A stretch of 64,000 nt of DNA from Bacillota bacterium. Lineage in GTDB: Bacteria > Bacillota > Sulfobacillia > JACIYH01. Of this stretch, positions 1 to 7,978 are shown piece by piece. Every line of letters starts with the position of its first letter. Position 1 is the first letter of the stretch. The stretch covers positions 648,953-712,952 of the forward strand of contig JASEFA010000001.1 of assembly GCA_030019365.1 (NCBI GenBank), written 5' to 3'. A program made the translations under genes and the position numbers. Below the pieces are notes generated by a model. That model had not been told where the DNA came from, searched no databases, and saw only the letters and a program-made list of their open reading frames with translations.

Positions 1-415
1 CCCCGTACACGCCGGGCAGGTCGTTGCCGGGGAAGGCCAGCGGCTTCTCCGACGCCCCCGCGCACACCACCAGGCGGCGGGGACGGGCCTTCAGGTACTC
101 CGACTCGCCGTCCACGGTGCGCTCCATGGTCAGCACCCCGTCCGGGTAGTAGCCCAGCACCTGGGTGTCGAGCAGGAGCTCAACCCCGAGGTGGGTGCGC
201 ACCTTCTCCCCCAGCAGTCGGGCGATCTCGATCCCCCGCACCCCCGCGTGCTCCCCCCGGGAACCGAAGAACTTGTGGGTCTGCTTCACCAATTGGCCGC
301 CCGGCTCCGAAAAGAAATCCACCAGCAGTACCTTCACCCCGCAGTCGGCCGCCGCCAGGGCCGCCGACATCCCCGCCGGGCCGGCACCCACCACCATCAC
401 CTGGGGGTTAAGCAC
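1..415 (-). CDS. FAD-dependent oxidoreductase, N-terminal part (runs off the left edge)
   Basis: The N-terminus is a Rossmann FAD site (VMVVGAGPAGMSAA) followed by a stretch typical of the large subunit of sarcosine oxidase, opine oxidase and D-hydroxyproline dehydrogenase (EPGGQLVKQTHKFFGS). About 138 codons are visible; the C-terminal part lies outside the window. The GTG start at 415 overlaps the stop of the upstream 2Fe-2S gene by 8 bases, so the two are probably translationally coupled and form one multi-subunit dehydrogenase. The substrate (a cyclic or N-substituted amino acid) is inferred from the family only. Confidence 0.8.
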   Translation of the reverse strand, partial: MLNPQVMVVGAGPAGMSAALAAADCGVKVLLVDFFSEPGGQLVKQTHKFFGSRGEHAGVRGIEIARLLGEKVRTHLGVELLLDTQVLGYYPDGVLTMERTVDGESEYLKARPRRLVVCAGASEKPLAFPGNDLPGVYG

Positions 416-776
416 CGCCCTCACCCCCCCGGCCGCCCGCCCGGAGGACGCCCCGCTTTGCGGCCACAGCGCCCAGCAGGTCACCCTTGCCCACCTGCCG
501 CTCCACGTGCATGCCCTCCCGCAGCTTCTCCACGCACACCCGCACGTTGGGCACCCCGTCCACCACCATCAGGCAGGACGAGCAGTTCCCCACCGCGCAG
601 AAGAAACCCCGCGGCCGCCCCAGCACCGGGCTCTCCCGCAGCACGCGGATGCCCGCCGCATGAAGCGCCGCCGCGATGGGCTCACCCTCGTAACCCTCCA
701 GGGGCCGGCCCTCGAAAAAGAAGGTCACCTTCCTGCGCGCAGGGAAGGTCAGAATGGGATGTTCCCCGATGCGCAC
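408..776 (-). CDS. (2Fe-2S)-binding small subunit of an amine/hydroxyproline-type dehydrogenase
   Basis: This 122-residue protein has a plant-ferredoxin-like fold signature, with a Cys cluster CAVGNCSSC near residue 60 and a further Cys (VRVCVEKL) about 20 residues on. That matches the small iron-sulfur subunits (HcnA, SoxA N-domain, D-hydroxyproline dehydrogenase gamma) that accompany FAD subunits. It passes electrons from the neighbouring flavoprotein. It lies 16 bases downstream of a GntR-type regulator and overlaps the FAD gene, so all three are probably one operon. The substrate is not shown by the sequence. Confidence 0.78.
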   Translation of the reverse strand: MRIGEHPILTFPARRKVTFFFEGRPLEGYEGEPIAAALHAAGIRVLRESPVLGRPRGFFCAVGNCSSCLMVVDGVPNVRVCVEKLREGMHVERQVGKGDLLGAVAAKRGVLRAGGRGGEGGA

Positions 777-792
777 CAGTACCGCCTCCCGG

Positions 793-1482
793 CTACAAAT
801 CCTCCAACACCCGCCGCAACCGCTCCAGGTGTTCCGCCATGCGCCGGGCTGCTTCCGGGCCGTCGCGGGCTCTGAGCGCCTCGAAAACGTGGCAGTGCTG
901 GTGGCACATGGTGCGCCACTCTTCCCGGGGAAGGTGCATCTGCTGCCGGTGCTCCCGCAGGATGCCCACCAGCACCCGCACCAGCTCCCAGATCACCAGG
1001 TTCCCGGTGGCACGGGCCACCGCCACGTGGAAGTCCAGGTCCCGGTCCATCTGCTCACCCAGGTCGAACTGGGTACGGAAGAACTCGTCGATCACCCGCC
1101 CGATGTGCTCGATCCCCTCGTCTCCACCCCGCTCCGCCGCCAGTTGAGCCGCCCTCACCTCGATGATCTGTCTGGCCTCGCAGATGTCCAGCAGCACCGC
1201 CCTTTCCAGCCTGACGAAGCCCGCCTCCAGATCGAACAGGTTCTGGCCATCCAGCTGCTTGAGGAACCTGCCTCCCCCCGGGCGCGATTCGATGATCCCG
1301 CGGGCCTCCAGCACCCGGAATGCTTCCCGCAGGATGCCGCGGCTGACCCCCATCTGCCGCTCCAGTTCCCGTTCCGAGGGAAAGCGTTGCCCCGGCCCGA
1401 TCTGGCCGCTCCTGATGTGCTCGACCAGCTGGCCCACCACATCCTGGTATAGACGATACCGGCTGACCTTCTGGAACGACAC
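793..1482 (-). CDS. FadR/GntR-family transcriptional regulator (FCD domain)
   Basis: A 229-residue regulator. Residues about 10-75 form a GntR winged helix (ERELERQMGVSRGILREAF), and the rest is a helical FCD ligand-binding domain with metal-type His residues (DFHVAVARATGN, then QQMH and CHQHCHVF). It is the first gene of the leftward operon with the 2Fe-2S and FAD subunits and probably represses that operon until the amino-acid or organic-acid substrate is present. Its upstream region contains a 15-bp palindrome. Confidence 0.85.
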   Translation of the reverse strand: MSFQKVSRYRLYQDVVGQLVEHIRSGQIGPGQRFPSERELERQMGVSRGILREAFRVLEARGIIESRPGGGRFLKQLDGQNLFDLEAGFVRLERAVLLDICEARQIIEVRAAQLAAERGGDEGIEHIGRVIDEFFRTQFDLGEQMDRDLDFHVAVARATGNLVIWELVRVLVGILREHRQQMHLPREEWRTMCHQHCHVFEALRARDGPEAARRMAEHLERLRRVLEDL

Positions 1483-1553
1483 CCGCGCGCTCCCTATTCA
1501 GGGCTGCATGGACACTGGGCAGCCCAGTTGCCCTCCGGTGTATTCGACGCCTG

Positions 1554-1568
1554 GCAGGAAAGTCCTGC
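1554..1568. promoter_or_regulatory. Candidate operator: 15-bp palindrome GCAGGA-AAG-TCCTGC
   Basis: A perfect 6-bp inverted repeat with a 3-base centre lies 72 bases upstream of the FCD-type regulator and 170 bases upstream of the divergent gene at 1740. GntR/FCD regulators bind short palindromes in such positions. No convincing -35/-10 pair was found beside it, so the assignment is tentative. Confidence 0.3.
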
Positions 1569-1739
1569 ACCTGACAAACGGTTCCGGTCATAATGGCTGC
1601 CATGGAAGGTAACCGGAGTCGCGGGTGCCGGGCACGAAGGGGTTCTACCCCCGCGTGGGGAATCCGCACCCTGGGACCCGACGCGGACCGTGCCGGCGCA
1701 GCGGGGAAAATAGAGAGGGCCGGGAAGGGGGCTGCGCGC

Positions 1740-2120
1740 ATGGCCACCGTGGTGGCGGCTTTTCCATCCGAGGACAAGGCTCGCTTCGCCCGCCAGGAAC
1801 TGGTACAGGCCGGGCTTCCTGCCGGCAAGGTCCAGATGGTAGGGCCCCAGAGCTTCATAGACACCCGGGCCGCCCTGGCGGAACCCGAGCAGAACATCGT
1901 GACCGGGCGGGCCGGGCAGGATAACCCGGCCCTGGAAGCCGCCGCCCGGGCGGGAGACATCCTGGAGTCTGCCCGCGCGGGGGGCGACCTGCCTGCCGTA
2001 GAGCGCCAGTGGCTGAATCACATCCTCCTGGTCATCAGCGACCTGGAGCAGGAGCGGGTGGCGGGGGTGACCACCGCCCTCCGCCAGGCCGGGGCCGAGC
2101 ACGTACTCGTAGGTCGGTGA
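1740..2120 (+). CDS. Small protein of unknown function (stress-protein-like)
   Basis: 126 residues starting at ATG 1740 after a GGGAAGGGGG stretch. The in-frame sequence upstream (from 1593) reads as low-complexity non-coding DNA. The N-terminus [20 protein letters not shown], followed by a central Gly/Ala-rich segment, resembles the fold plan of small YflT-type or general-stress domains, in which a beta strand precedes a helix that senses or packs against a partner. I do not recognise a specific family. Its 3' end overlaps the convergent YcsI-family gene by 86 bases, which is unusual and may reflect a lost stop in the neighbour. Confidence 0.6.
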   Translation: MATVVAAFPSEDKARFARQELVQAGLPAGKVQMVGPQSFIDTRAALAEPEQNIVTGRAGQDNPALEAAARAGDILESARAGGDLPAVERQWLNHILLVISDLEQERVAGVTTALRQAGAEHVLVGR

Positions 2121-2856
2121 CGAACATGTGCCCGGGGGCGTGGGTGATGGCCAGGGGCACCCCCGCTCGCATCAGGGCCACCTGGGTGGTCACCCCACAG
2201 GCCCAGAACACGGGTACCTCTTCCTCCCGTACCGGGACCGCCTCGCCGAAATCGGGGCTGCCCAGGTCGCCGATCCCTATGGCCCCGGGATTCCCGACGT
2301 GCACGGGCGCCCCGTGGGCCCGGGGGTACCGGGCCGTCACCCGCACGGCCCGGGTCACCAGAGGACCCGGAATGGGCCGCATGCTCACCACCAGCGGACC
2401 GGAAAAGGGACCGGCCGGACGGCACTGGATGTTGGTGACGTACATGGGCACGTTGCTCCCCTGCTCCAGGTGACGCACCGGTATGCCCGCCTCCAGCAGG
2501 GCCCGCTCGAACGTGAAGCTGCACCCCAGGAGGAAGCCCACCAGGTCGTCGCGCCACCAGGCGGTGACATCGGTGGGCTCGTCCACCAGTTCACCCCGCC
2601 TTAAGACACGGTACCGGGGCACATCGGTGCGCAGGTCCGCGCCGGGTGCAACCAGGAGGGGCTCGGGGCAGCCAGGGTCGGTAACGTCCAGGAGCGGGCA
2701 CGGTTTGGGATTACGCTGGGCAAAAAGGAGGAAGTCGAAGGCCAATGCCCGGGGAAGGATCACCACGTTGGCCTGCACGTATCCGGGCGCCATCCCCGCG
2801 GTGGGCCCGGCCCACCGTCCCTCGCGGATCAACTGGCGCAGCTCGCGGGGGGTCAC
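2035..2856 (-). CDS. YcsI/DUF1445 family protein (putative hydro-lyase, D-glutamate cyclase type)
   Basis: 273 residues. Family hallmarks are [67 protein letters not shown] and [13 protein letters not shown]. The GTG start at 2856 gives a 4-base overlap with the PxpA gene stop, which implies translational coupling; the longer reading frame upstream is spurious. Relatives sit with 5-oxoprolinase genes, and one branch includes D-glutamate cyclase, so a role in pyroglutamate/D-glutamate handling is likely. The last 26 or so residues (Arg/Pro-rich) do not look like the family and lie antisense to the neighbouring gene, suggesting loss of the original stop. Confidence 0.85.
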   Translation of the reverse strand: MTPRELRQLIREGRWAGPTAGMAPGYVQANVVILPRALAFDFLLFAQRNPKPCPLLDVTDPGCPEPLLVAPGADLRTDVPRYRVLRRGELVDEPTDVTAWWRDDLVGFLLGCSFTFERALLEAGIPVRHLEQGSNVPMYVTNIQCRPAGPFSGPLVVSMRPIPGPLVTRAVRVTARYPRAHGAPVHVGNPGAIGIGDLGSPDFGEAVPVREEEVPVFWACGVTTQVALMRAGVPLAITHAPGHMFVTDLRVRARPRPGGGRWSPPPPAPAPGR

Positions 2857-3638
2857 CCGGCACCTGCCTCCCCCAGCCGGTCGCTCATGGGCGCCACCCG
2901 GACTCCGGCCCCTTCCAGGCGGGCCCGCACCTGCCGTACCAGGTTCGCCGCCCCCGGTGTATCGCCGTGGAAACAAACCGTATCCGCCCGCACTGCGATC
3001 GCCGAGCCGTCGCTGGCACTGGCCCGCCCCTCTCTAACCATCATGAGAACCCGGTTGGCCACCACCTGGGGATCGTGGATGACGGAGTCGGGCTGACCCC
3101 GCGGGACCAGGGTGCCGTCGGGAAGGTAACCCCGGTCGGCGAAGACCTCGGCGGCCACCCGCAACCCCGCCCGTTCCCCGGCCCTCAGGATCTCCGATCC
3201 CGCCAGGCCCACCAGCACGAGCCCGTCATCCACCCGCGCCACAGCCCGGGCAATGGCATCGGCCAGGGAGGCGTCCCGGGCGGCCAGGTTGTACAGGGCA
3301 CCGTGGGCCTTGACGTGGCGGAGGGCCACCCCCGCCGCCCGGCAAAAGGCCCAGAGCGCGCCCACCTGGTACATGACGAAGGCTTCCACTTCTGCCGGGG
3401 TCAGGGCCAGGTAGCGCCGGCCGAATCCCTGCAGGTCCGGGTAGCCGGGATGGGCTCCCACGGCGGCGCCCGCGTCCCTCGCCATAACCACCGTACGCTG
3501 CATCACCAGGGGATCGCCGGCGTGCATGCCGCAGGCCACATTCACCGACGTCACCTGCCTGATGACCTCCTCGTCCTCTCCCAACCGGTATGCCCCGAAG
3601 CTCTCCCCCACGTCCGCGTTTAGATCGACCCTGAGCAC
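2853..3638 (-). CDS. pxpA: 5-oxoprolinase subunit A (LamB/YcsF family)
   Basis: 261 residues. The N-terminal [11 protein letters not shown], the [11 protein letters not shown] loop, [15 protein letters not shown] and [10 protein letters not shown] are signature segments of the PxpA family. With PxpB and PxpC these proteins hydrolyse 5-oxoproline to glutamate using ATP. The start is GTG 3638 after GAGGTGATG. PxpB and PxpC are not in the window; the only partner here is the overlapping YcsI-type gene, so the complete enzyme may be encoded elsewhere. Confidence 0.85.
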   Translation of the reverse strand: MLRVDLNADVGESFGAYRLGEDEEVIRQVTSVNVACGMHAGDPLVMQRTVVMARDAGAAVGAHPGYPDLQGFGRRYLALTPAEVEAFVMYQVGALWAFCRAAGVALRHVKAHGALYNLAARDASLADAIARAVARVDDGLVLVGLAGSEILRAGERAGLRVAAEVFADRGYLPDGTLVPRGQPDSVIHDPQVVANRVLMMVREGRASASDGSAIAVRADTVCFHGDTPGAANLVRQVRARLEGAGVRVAPMSDRLGEAGAG

Positions 3639-3768
3639 TGCTCATCACCTCGCCCACGCTGCCTCCGTGCAGGGATTCGCGGCCCGGGCGGTGTCGACCT
3701 CTCCCGGCGTGCAACCTTTGCCCCCGCCCGCCCGTCTATCCACGGGGCACGAAAGGGGACGACACAGG

Positions 3769-3880
3769 ACGTTCCCCGACGTCGACGGGCATTGGGCGGA
3801 ACATGCGATCAGGAGGGCCCTGCAGCGGGGATTCGTGCACGGATATCCCGACGGGCTTTCCGGCCCGACTGGCGCCCGAG
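3769..3880 (+). pseudogene. S-layer homology (SLH) domain remnant
   Basis: A plus-strand frame reads FPDVDGHWAEHAIRRALQRG and then FVHGYPDGLSGP. This is a good match to one SLH repeat (F-x-D-V-x-G-H-W-A...A-I...G-x-x-x-G-Y-P-D-G). There is no start codon or RBS before it, and the pattern degenerates after about 45 residues (ARVMQM in place of VTRAE). It is probably the debris of an S-layer-anchored protein gene. The rest of 3639-3992 shows no gene. Confidence 0.55.
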
Positions 3881-3924
3881 TAATGCAGATGCCCCCCGCG
3901 GCAAGACACCCGCCGCACACAGGT

Positions 3925-3950
3925 GTGGGGAGGGCGACTGCCCTCCCCAC
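3925..3950 (-). terminator. Perfect 11-bp hairpin downstream of the Cys-rich protein gene
   Basis: GTGGGGAGGGC and GCCCTCCCCAC flank a 4-base loop, 43 bases past the stop of the leftward gene at 3993. There is no T-run on either side, so it is a stable 3' stem-loop rather than a textbook intrinsic terminator. Confidence 0.5.
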
Positions 3951-3992
3951 ATCACGCCAGGTTGGGGGGATTCACTCAGGCTGGCCCGTCCC

Positions 3993-4619
3993 TCACGCTG
4001 GAGGGTCGAACTGCGGCGGGTACCCGGGTGGGCACGGGATCTTGGGCGCAACCACGCACTGGGCGGGCACGCAGAACCCGTAGGCCGGCACCAGCAGCTT
4101 CACCAGCGCCTTGGACTGCACCAGGATGCACAGGTGGAACGTGCAGCACACCTGGGTATCGGCCACCGCGCACGGCCCGCACGAGAAGTCTGGCACCTCG
4201 CACTGGATGGTGGTCCCGGCGGGGGCGTACAGCACCACGGTCTTCACGAAGGTGAAGCTCTGGGTGAAGGTACATCTGGTGGTGCCATCCGGGTTCAGGA
4301 CCGTGATGTCGACCGTCACCACAAAGACGATGCTCACGCTCACGAAGCCAGGCTGACCGGGCACGGGCACCGGGGTACCGGGAGTACAGGTGACGCTGGT
4401 GATGGTGCACGTGGCCGTGGAACCAGCCGGTGCAGGCGGTACACACGTCAGGGGCAAGATGAAGCAGGCTTCCCGATCTTCGTTCTGGAAGCAGAAGTCG
4501 TAGACCTTCTCCACCAGGATGCACACGATCTCCGTGGGCGGCGGGCACCCCTCCGGCGGGCACTTGCCCGGAACCACCTCCTTGGGCGCGAACCTGGTCT
4601 TCAGCTTCTCGTCGCTCAT
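3993..4619 (-). CDS. Cysteine-rich beta-type protein of unknown function
   Basis: 208 residues with about 20 cysteines, mostly spaced along predicted beta strands (EIVCILVEKVYDFCFQ, CEVPDFSCGPCAVADTQVCC, FHLCILVQSK). It has no signal peptide and no transmembrane helix. The start is ATG 4619 after GGAAGGAGGGAAGAG. The composition recalls self-assembling, disulfide-linked spore-coat or DUF3794-like proteins of Firmicutes, but I cannot assign a family. About 45-50 bases upstream the minus strand reads CATAAGCT, compatible with a sporulation-sigma -10 box (CATAnnnT); the matching -35 is unclear. Confidence 0.6.
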   Translation of the reverse strand: MSDEKLKTRFAPKEVVPGKCPPEGCPPPTEIVCILVEKVYDFCFQNEDREACFILPLTCVPPAPAGSTATCTITSVTCTPGTPVPVPGQPGFVSVSIVFVVTVDITVLNPDGTTRCTFTQSFTFVKTVVLYAPAGTTIQCEVPDFSCGPCAVADTQVCCTFHLCILVQSKALVKLLVPAYGFCVPAQCVVAPKIPCPPGYPPQFDPPA

Positions 4620-4778
4620 TCTCTTCCCTCCTTCCTCTTCCTCGCTTCAGCCGGCAGCTTATGTCGTCACCTTCTGTCGCAATCCAGTGAACCGCTGCCA
4701 GCATTGCTTCCTGCTCCAGATTATGATGATGAGGTCCACACGGTGCAGACGGCATACGATGGACCGGGAGGACGGGAA

Positions 4779-5201
4779 ATGGCAGACCGGCTGGAGCCCC
4801 TGCGCCCCTACCTCGAGCAGCTGGAAGTATGTATCCGCAGCGCCTTCGACACGGCGCTGGAGCTGGAAGAAGAGCAGCACCGGCTCGAGCAGGAGCTGCA
4901 AACACTTAAGGACGCCATGGCCGGGCACGAGAACCGGTTGGCCTCGTTACGTGCTTCCCTGGAGGAGTCCCGCCAGCAGCGCTCCCGCCTGGAGCGAGAC
5001 CTGGAGGCCGCCCGGCGGGACCGGCGCGCGCTGGAGGAGGAAGTCCGCAAACTGAGGGCGGAAAAGAGCTCTCTTGAGGAGGAAGCCAGCAGGCTGCGGG
5101 AGCAAACCCAGACCCTCGGGGAGCGGGTGCGGGCTCTGGAAACGCAGCTGAACCAGGCCACGCTGCAGGAAAAGCAACGGCGCCGGCGCTGGAAGTGGTA
5201 G
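4779..5201 (+). CDS. Coiled-coil protein of unknown function
   Basis: 140 residues. After the first 35, almost the whole chain is heptad-like (HRLEQELQTLKDAM, LRASLEESRQQRSRLERDLE, LEEEVRKLRAEKSSLEEE) and it ends in a basic KQRRRRWKW tail. ATG 4779 follows GGGAGGACGG at good distance; the longer open frame upstream is non-coding and overlaps the divergent gene. It is probably a cytoplasmic structural or scaffolding protein. The basic C-terminus could bind membrane or nucleic acid. No function can be assigned. Confidence 0.65.
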   Translation: MADRLEPLRPYLEQLEVCIRSAFDTALELEEEQHRLEQELQTLKDAMAGHENRLASLRASLEESRQQRSRLERDLEAARRDRRALEEEVRKLRAEKSSLEEEASRLREQTQTLGERVRALETQLNQATLQEKQRRRRWKW

Positions 5202-5366
5202 ATTCTCTGGCAGTTTAAGCCAACAGGTCCCGTGGAGGGAGCAGAAAGAGCTTCCGGCCTCACGGGAGAGATATCCTTTGCCCACCGGCCGCGAGCCGGG
5301 GTGGCACGGGTTGTCCATGGCCAGAAGCACCTTTACACTGGGAGGGAGGCAACATAAAAGGAGGTA

Positions 5367-5978
5367 ATGCCGTTGCGGAAGACATGGTTACTGGCAGTCT
5401 GCCTCGTGGCGGTGATGTTCGCCCTGCCCCTCACCGCCCATGCCTCCTGGTACTGGCGATCCCTCCCGGCCACACCTTCTCCCGCCCCTCAGCCGGCACC
5501 AGCCCCGGAGCCATCACCCCAGCCGGCACCGGCACCTCAGCCCGCGCCGTCACCGAACCCCGCTCCCCCGTCCACCGGCGAGCCCGCGCCTCTCACCTCC
5601 GAAGAGGCCGTCGCAGTCCACCTGGTGAATGAGGCCAGGTCCCGGGCAGGGTTGCCGCCTCTCACCGTGGATCCCGTGCTCACCGAACTGGCCCGTAAGA
5701 AGAGCCAGGACATGGTGGTGAACAGCTACTTCTCTCACGTGTCGCCCACCTACGGCACGGCCTACCAGATGGAAGTGGCCGCGGGCATCCGGGCTCCCGT
5801 CATGGGAGCTGAGAACATCGCCAAGGCCCGCAATGCCCGCTACGCCCACGCCATGTTCATGGCGTCGCAGGGGCACCGCGCCAACATCCTCAACCCCAGG
5901 CACACCCGTGTGGGGATCGGTATCGTGGCCAACGGTCCCTACGGCATCGCGGAGACCCAGCTCTTTATCGGCGACTGA
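5367..5978 (+). CDS. Secreted CAP-domain (SCP/PR1-like) protein with Pro-rich linker
   Basis: 203 residues. Residues 1-27 form a signal peptide (KTWLLAVCLVAVMFALPLTA) with cleavage near AHA-S. About residues 35-70 are a Pro/Ala/Ser linker, and residues 75-203 are a CAP domain (VHLVNEARSRAGLPPL, FSHVSPTYG, GENIAKARN, SQGHRANILNPRHTRVGIGI). It resembles the YkwD/SafA-associated wall proteins of Firmicutes. The strong AGGAGG lies only 2 bases before the ATG but 8 bases before a TTG at 5373, so TTG 5373 may be the real start. Confidence 0.85.
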   Translation: MPLRKTWLLAVCLVAVMFALPLTAHASWYWRSLPATPSPAPQPAPAPEPSPQPAPAPQPAPSPNPAPPSTGEPAPLTSEEAVAVHLVNEARSRAGLPPLTVDPVLTELARKKSQDMVVNSYFSHVSPTYGTAYQMEVAAGIRAPVMGAENIAKARNARYAHAMFMASQGHRANILNPRHTRVGIGIVANGPYGIAETQLFIGD

Positions 5979-6005
5979 AACGGGCTCTATAAGTGGTGTC
6001 ATCGC

Positions 6006-6036
6006 GGGGGCCGCACCCCGCAGGGATGCGGCCCCC
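6006..6036 (+). terminator. Intrinsic terminator-like hairpin after the CAP-domain gene
   Basis: GGGGGCCGCA pairs perfectly with TGCGGCCCCC around an 11-base loop and is followed by CGTTT. It lies 28 bases beyond the CAP gene and between convergent genes. Confidence 0.65.
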
Positions 6037-6076
6037 CGTTTGCGACGTATCTTCTGGAGCAACCCTCAGTTGCCAG

Positions 6077-6418
6077 TCAGAGGGTGGCTGCTCCCACCCC
6101 GCGGGTGGCCGCGGCCCGGTCTATCTCCAGTTGCTCGGCCAGCACCTCGCGCAGCGTGTTGCAGGCCAGGACGATCTTCGGATTGGACAGCGAATAGTAC
6201 ACGTTAGCGCCGTCCCGGCGAGTCGAGACGAGCCGGGTCTGGCGGAGCATCTGCAGATGCTGCGACACGTTGGGGATCTGGGTACCCAGGGCCTCCGCCA
6301 GGTCGGAAACCGACTTCTCCCCTGACTTCAAGAGCTCGATGATTTGCAGTCTCTTGGGATGGGCCAGGGTGCGGCAAATCTGGCTCTGCAACTCAAAGAG
6401 GCGGTCATCAGTGCCCAA
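6077..6418 (-). CDS. ArsR-family repressor, probable sulfide/persulfide sensor
   Basis: A 113-residue winged-helix protein (AHPKRLQIIELLKSGEKSVS, IPNVSQHLQMLRQTRLVSTR). I chose TTG 6418: it follows GGGGGAGGAAGCGCGAG at good spacing and overlaps the SQR-like gene stop by 11 bases, while upstream codons are not ArsR-like. It lacks the metal-binding CxC motif of ArsR/SmtB metal sensors. It has two cysteines, C15 and C86, about 70 residues apart, a spacing similar to the dithiol pair of the SqrR/BigR persulfide sensors. Being last in a DsrE-TusA-SQR operon, it probably controls that operon. Confidence 0.8.
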   Translation of the reverse strand: MGTDDRLFELQSQICRTLAHPKRLQIIELLKSGEKSVSDLAEALGTQIPNVSQHLQMLRQTRLVSTRRDGANVYYSLSNPKIVLACNTLREVLAEQLEIDRAAATRGVGAATL

Positions 6419-7616
6419 CTCGCGCTTCCTCCCCCACGGAGCCTCTCCTCTCCTCCAGTTCGGCCACACCCCGCAGGGGCACGCGGCCCTGCGGTACCGT
6501 GTACCAGTATAGCACATTGAAGGCGAGTTTGGCCCAGTGGAGCACGCGATTGGGAAAAGGCGGGCGGGGCGGGTGCTGGTAATCGAACGAGATGATGGTG
6601 GCCCGCCCCAGACCGGTCTCGGCGAAACAGAGCACGCGCCCCGTGTATGCGTGGGCAGGGGTGCGGCCGGCCATCTCTGCCAGAATGTTCCCGGCTACCG
6701 CTTCCGCCTGGAAGTGGGCCGCCACCCCGCTCTTGGACACGGGCAGATCGGTGGCGTCGCCAAGGGCATACAGGCGCTCGTGCCCCAGCACCTTCAACAG
6801 ATGACGGTCGGTGGGGATCCAGCCGCTGCGATCACCCAACCCCGAGTTGCGTACGGCAGGCACCCCCCCGTGGGGTGGGATGAGCACCAGCAGGTCGTAG
6901 GGGACCTCATCTCCCTCGAGGGAACGGACCACCCGGGCCCCCGGATCCACACTCTCTGTGTTGAAGAAGGTGTGGATCTCGATCCCCCGCTTCTCCATGA
7001 TCGGTGCCACCATCTCAGAGACCTGCTCGATGGTGAAGGCCCGGGGGAGGGGGCTCAGGAAATGGATGCGCGTCTTTTCCCTGAGGCCCAGCCGGCGCAG
7101 GTGGGCATCCAGCATCAGGGTGAACTCGAGGGGCGCGGGCGGGCACTTGTAGGGAATGGTGGTCACGCCCACCACCACGTCACCGCCGCGGAAGGAAGCC
7201 AGAGCCTCCCGCAGGCACAATGCCGCCTCCTGAGAGTAGAAGTGATGGGCGGCCTCGCGGTACCCCTGTATTTCGTCCGGATAGTAGGCGGTGCCTGGCG
7301 CCAGCACCAGCCAGTCGTAGGGGAGGCTGCCGCCCTTTTGGACCTGCACCCGGCCGGCCCGGTGGTCGATGCCGGTCACCTCCCCCACCACCGTCTCCAC
7401 CCTCCCGTCCAGCAGGCCGTTAACCCGACGGCTAAAGAGCGGTCCGCCACCGGTCGGCACCCTGTCGGTGAAGGGCAAATACAGGTAATTGGGCTGGTAG
7501 GTGTGCCATCCCGTGGAGTCCACCAGGGTAACCCTGACTCCCCGCCGGGCCAGCAGGTTCGCCGCCAGGGTCCCGCCGGTGCCGCCACCCACGACCACTA
7601 CGCGATCCTTTGCCAT
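6408..7616 (-). CDS. Sulfide:quinone oxidoreductase-like flavoprotein (copy 1)
   Basis: 402 residues from ATG 7616 (an in-frame TTG at 7631 is an alternative). It has an N-terminal FAD Rossmann motif (VVVVGGGTGGTLAA), a second nucleotide segment ending in LYALGDATDLP, and cysteines near residue 158 (PYKCPPAPLEF) and residue 330 (RVLCFAETG). These occupy the positions of the redox-active Cys pair of SQR enzymes, which oxidise sulfide and reduce quinone at the membrane. The C-terminal amphipathic part (HWAKLAFNVLYW) could insert into the membrane. It lies downstream of tusA-like and dsrE-like genes and overlaps the ArsR gene. It closely resembles the second copy at 8542-9717. Confidence 0.85.
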   Translation of the reverse strand: MAKDRVVVVGGGTGGTLAANLLARRGVRVTLVDSTGWHTYQPNYLYLPFTDRVPTGGGPLFSRRVNGLLDGRVETVVGEVTGIDHRAGRVQVQKGGSLPYDWLVLAPGTAYYPDEIQGYREAAHHFYSQEAALCLREALASFRGGDVVVGVTTIPYKCPPAPLEFTLMLDAHLRRLGLREKTRIHFLSPLPRAFTIEQVSEMVAPIMEKRGIEIHTFFNTESVDPGARVVRSLEGDEVPYDLLVLIPPHGGVPAVRNSGLGDRSGWIPTDRHLLKVLGHERLYALGDATDLPVSKSGVAAHFQAEAVAGNILAEMAGRTPAHAYTGRVLCFAETGLGRATIISFDYQHPPRPPFPNRVLHWAKLAFNVLYWYTVPQGRVPLRGVAELEERRGSVGEEARVGH

Positions 7617-7713
7617 CTCTCTGCCCCCCAAACCGGTCCCGCCGGGAACCCGCCCGCAAGCGCGTGGGCCTGGTGCAGGCGAGTGCCCCCGGCGGGATGC
7701 CGGAACGGCCTCT

Positions 7714-7968
7714 CTACCTGGCCTTGCGCACCACTATGCGGTCATACCCCTGCTCGGGGAACACGCCCACCACTTCATGACCAGCCTTCTGGGCCCAGGC
7801 CGGAATGTCGCGCTTGGACCCCGAGTCCGAGGAGAGCACTTCCAGCACGTCTCCCCTCGCGGCCTCCCGCACCGCCCTGATCAGCTCCATCAGGGGGCCC
7901 GGGCAGTAGGCACCCCGGGCGTCGATGACCCGGTCCGCTTTGACCATCTGCTCGCTCACGTGCCCCAT
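7714..7968 (-). CDS. TusA/SirA-like sulfur carrier protein
   Basis: 84 residues. The catalytic motif is YCPGPLMEL with Cys22 (the CPxP motif), in the standard beta-alpha-beta arrangement ([42 protein letters not shown]). TusA-type proteins accept and donate persulfide sulfur. The start is ATG 7968, or GTG 7959, which sits at better spacing from GAGG. It lies 10 bases after the DsrE-like gene and about 97 bases before the SQR-like gene, suggesting a relay between sulfide oxidation and a sulfur acceptor. Confidence 0.88.
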   Translation of the reverse strand: MGHVSEQMVKADRVIDARGAYCPGPLMELIRAVREAARGDVLEVLSSDSGSKRDIPAWAQKAGHEVVGVFPEQGYDRIVVRKAR

Positions 7969-7978
7969 CCTCGCTTTC

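Noticed and set aside
165-1452. Long plus-strand Pro/His/Arg-rich reading frames over the first 1.4 kb
   Set aside because: They are antisense shadows of the FAD, 2Fe-2S and FCD-regulator genes; high GC leaves few stops.
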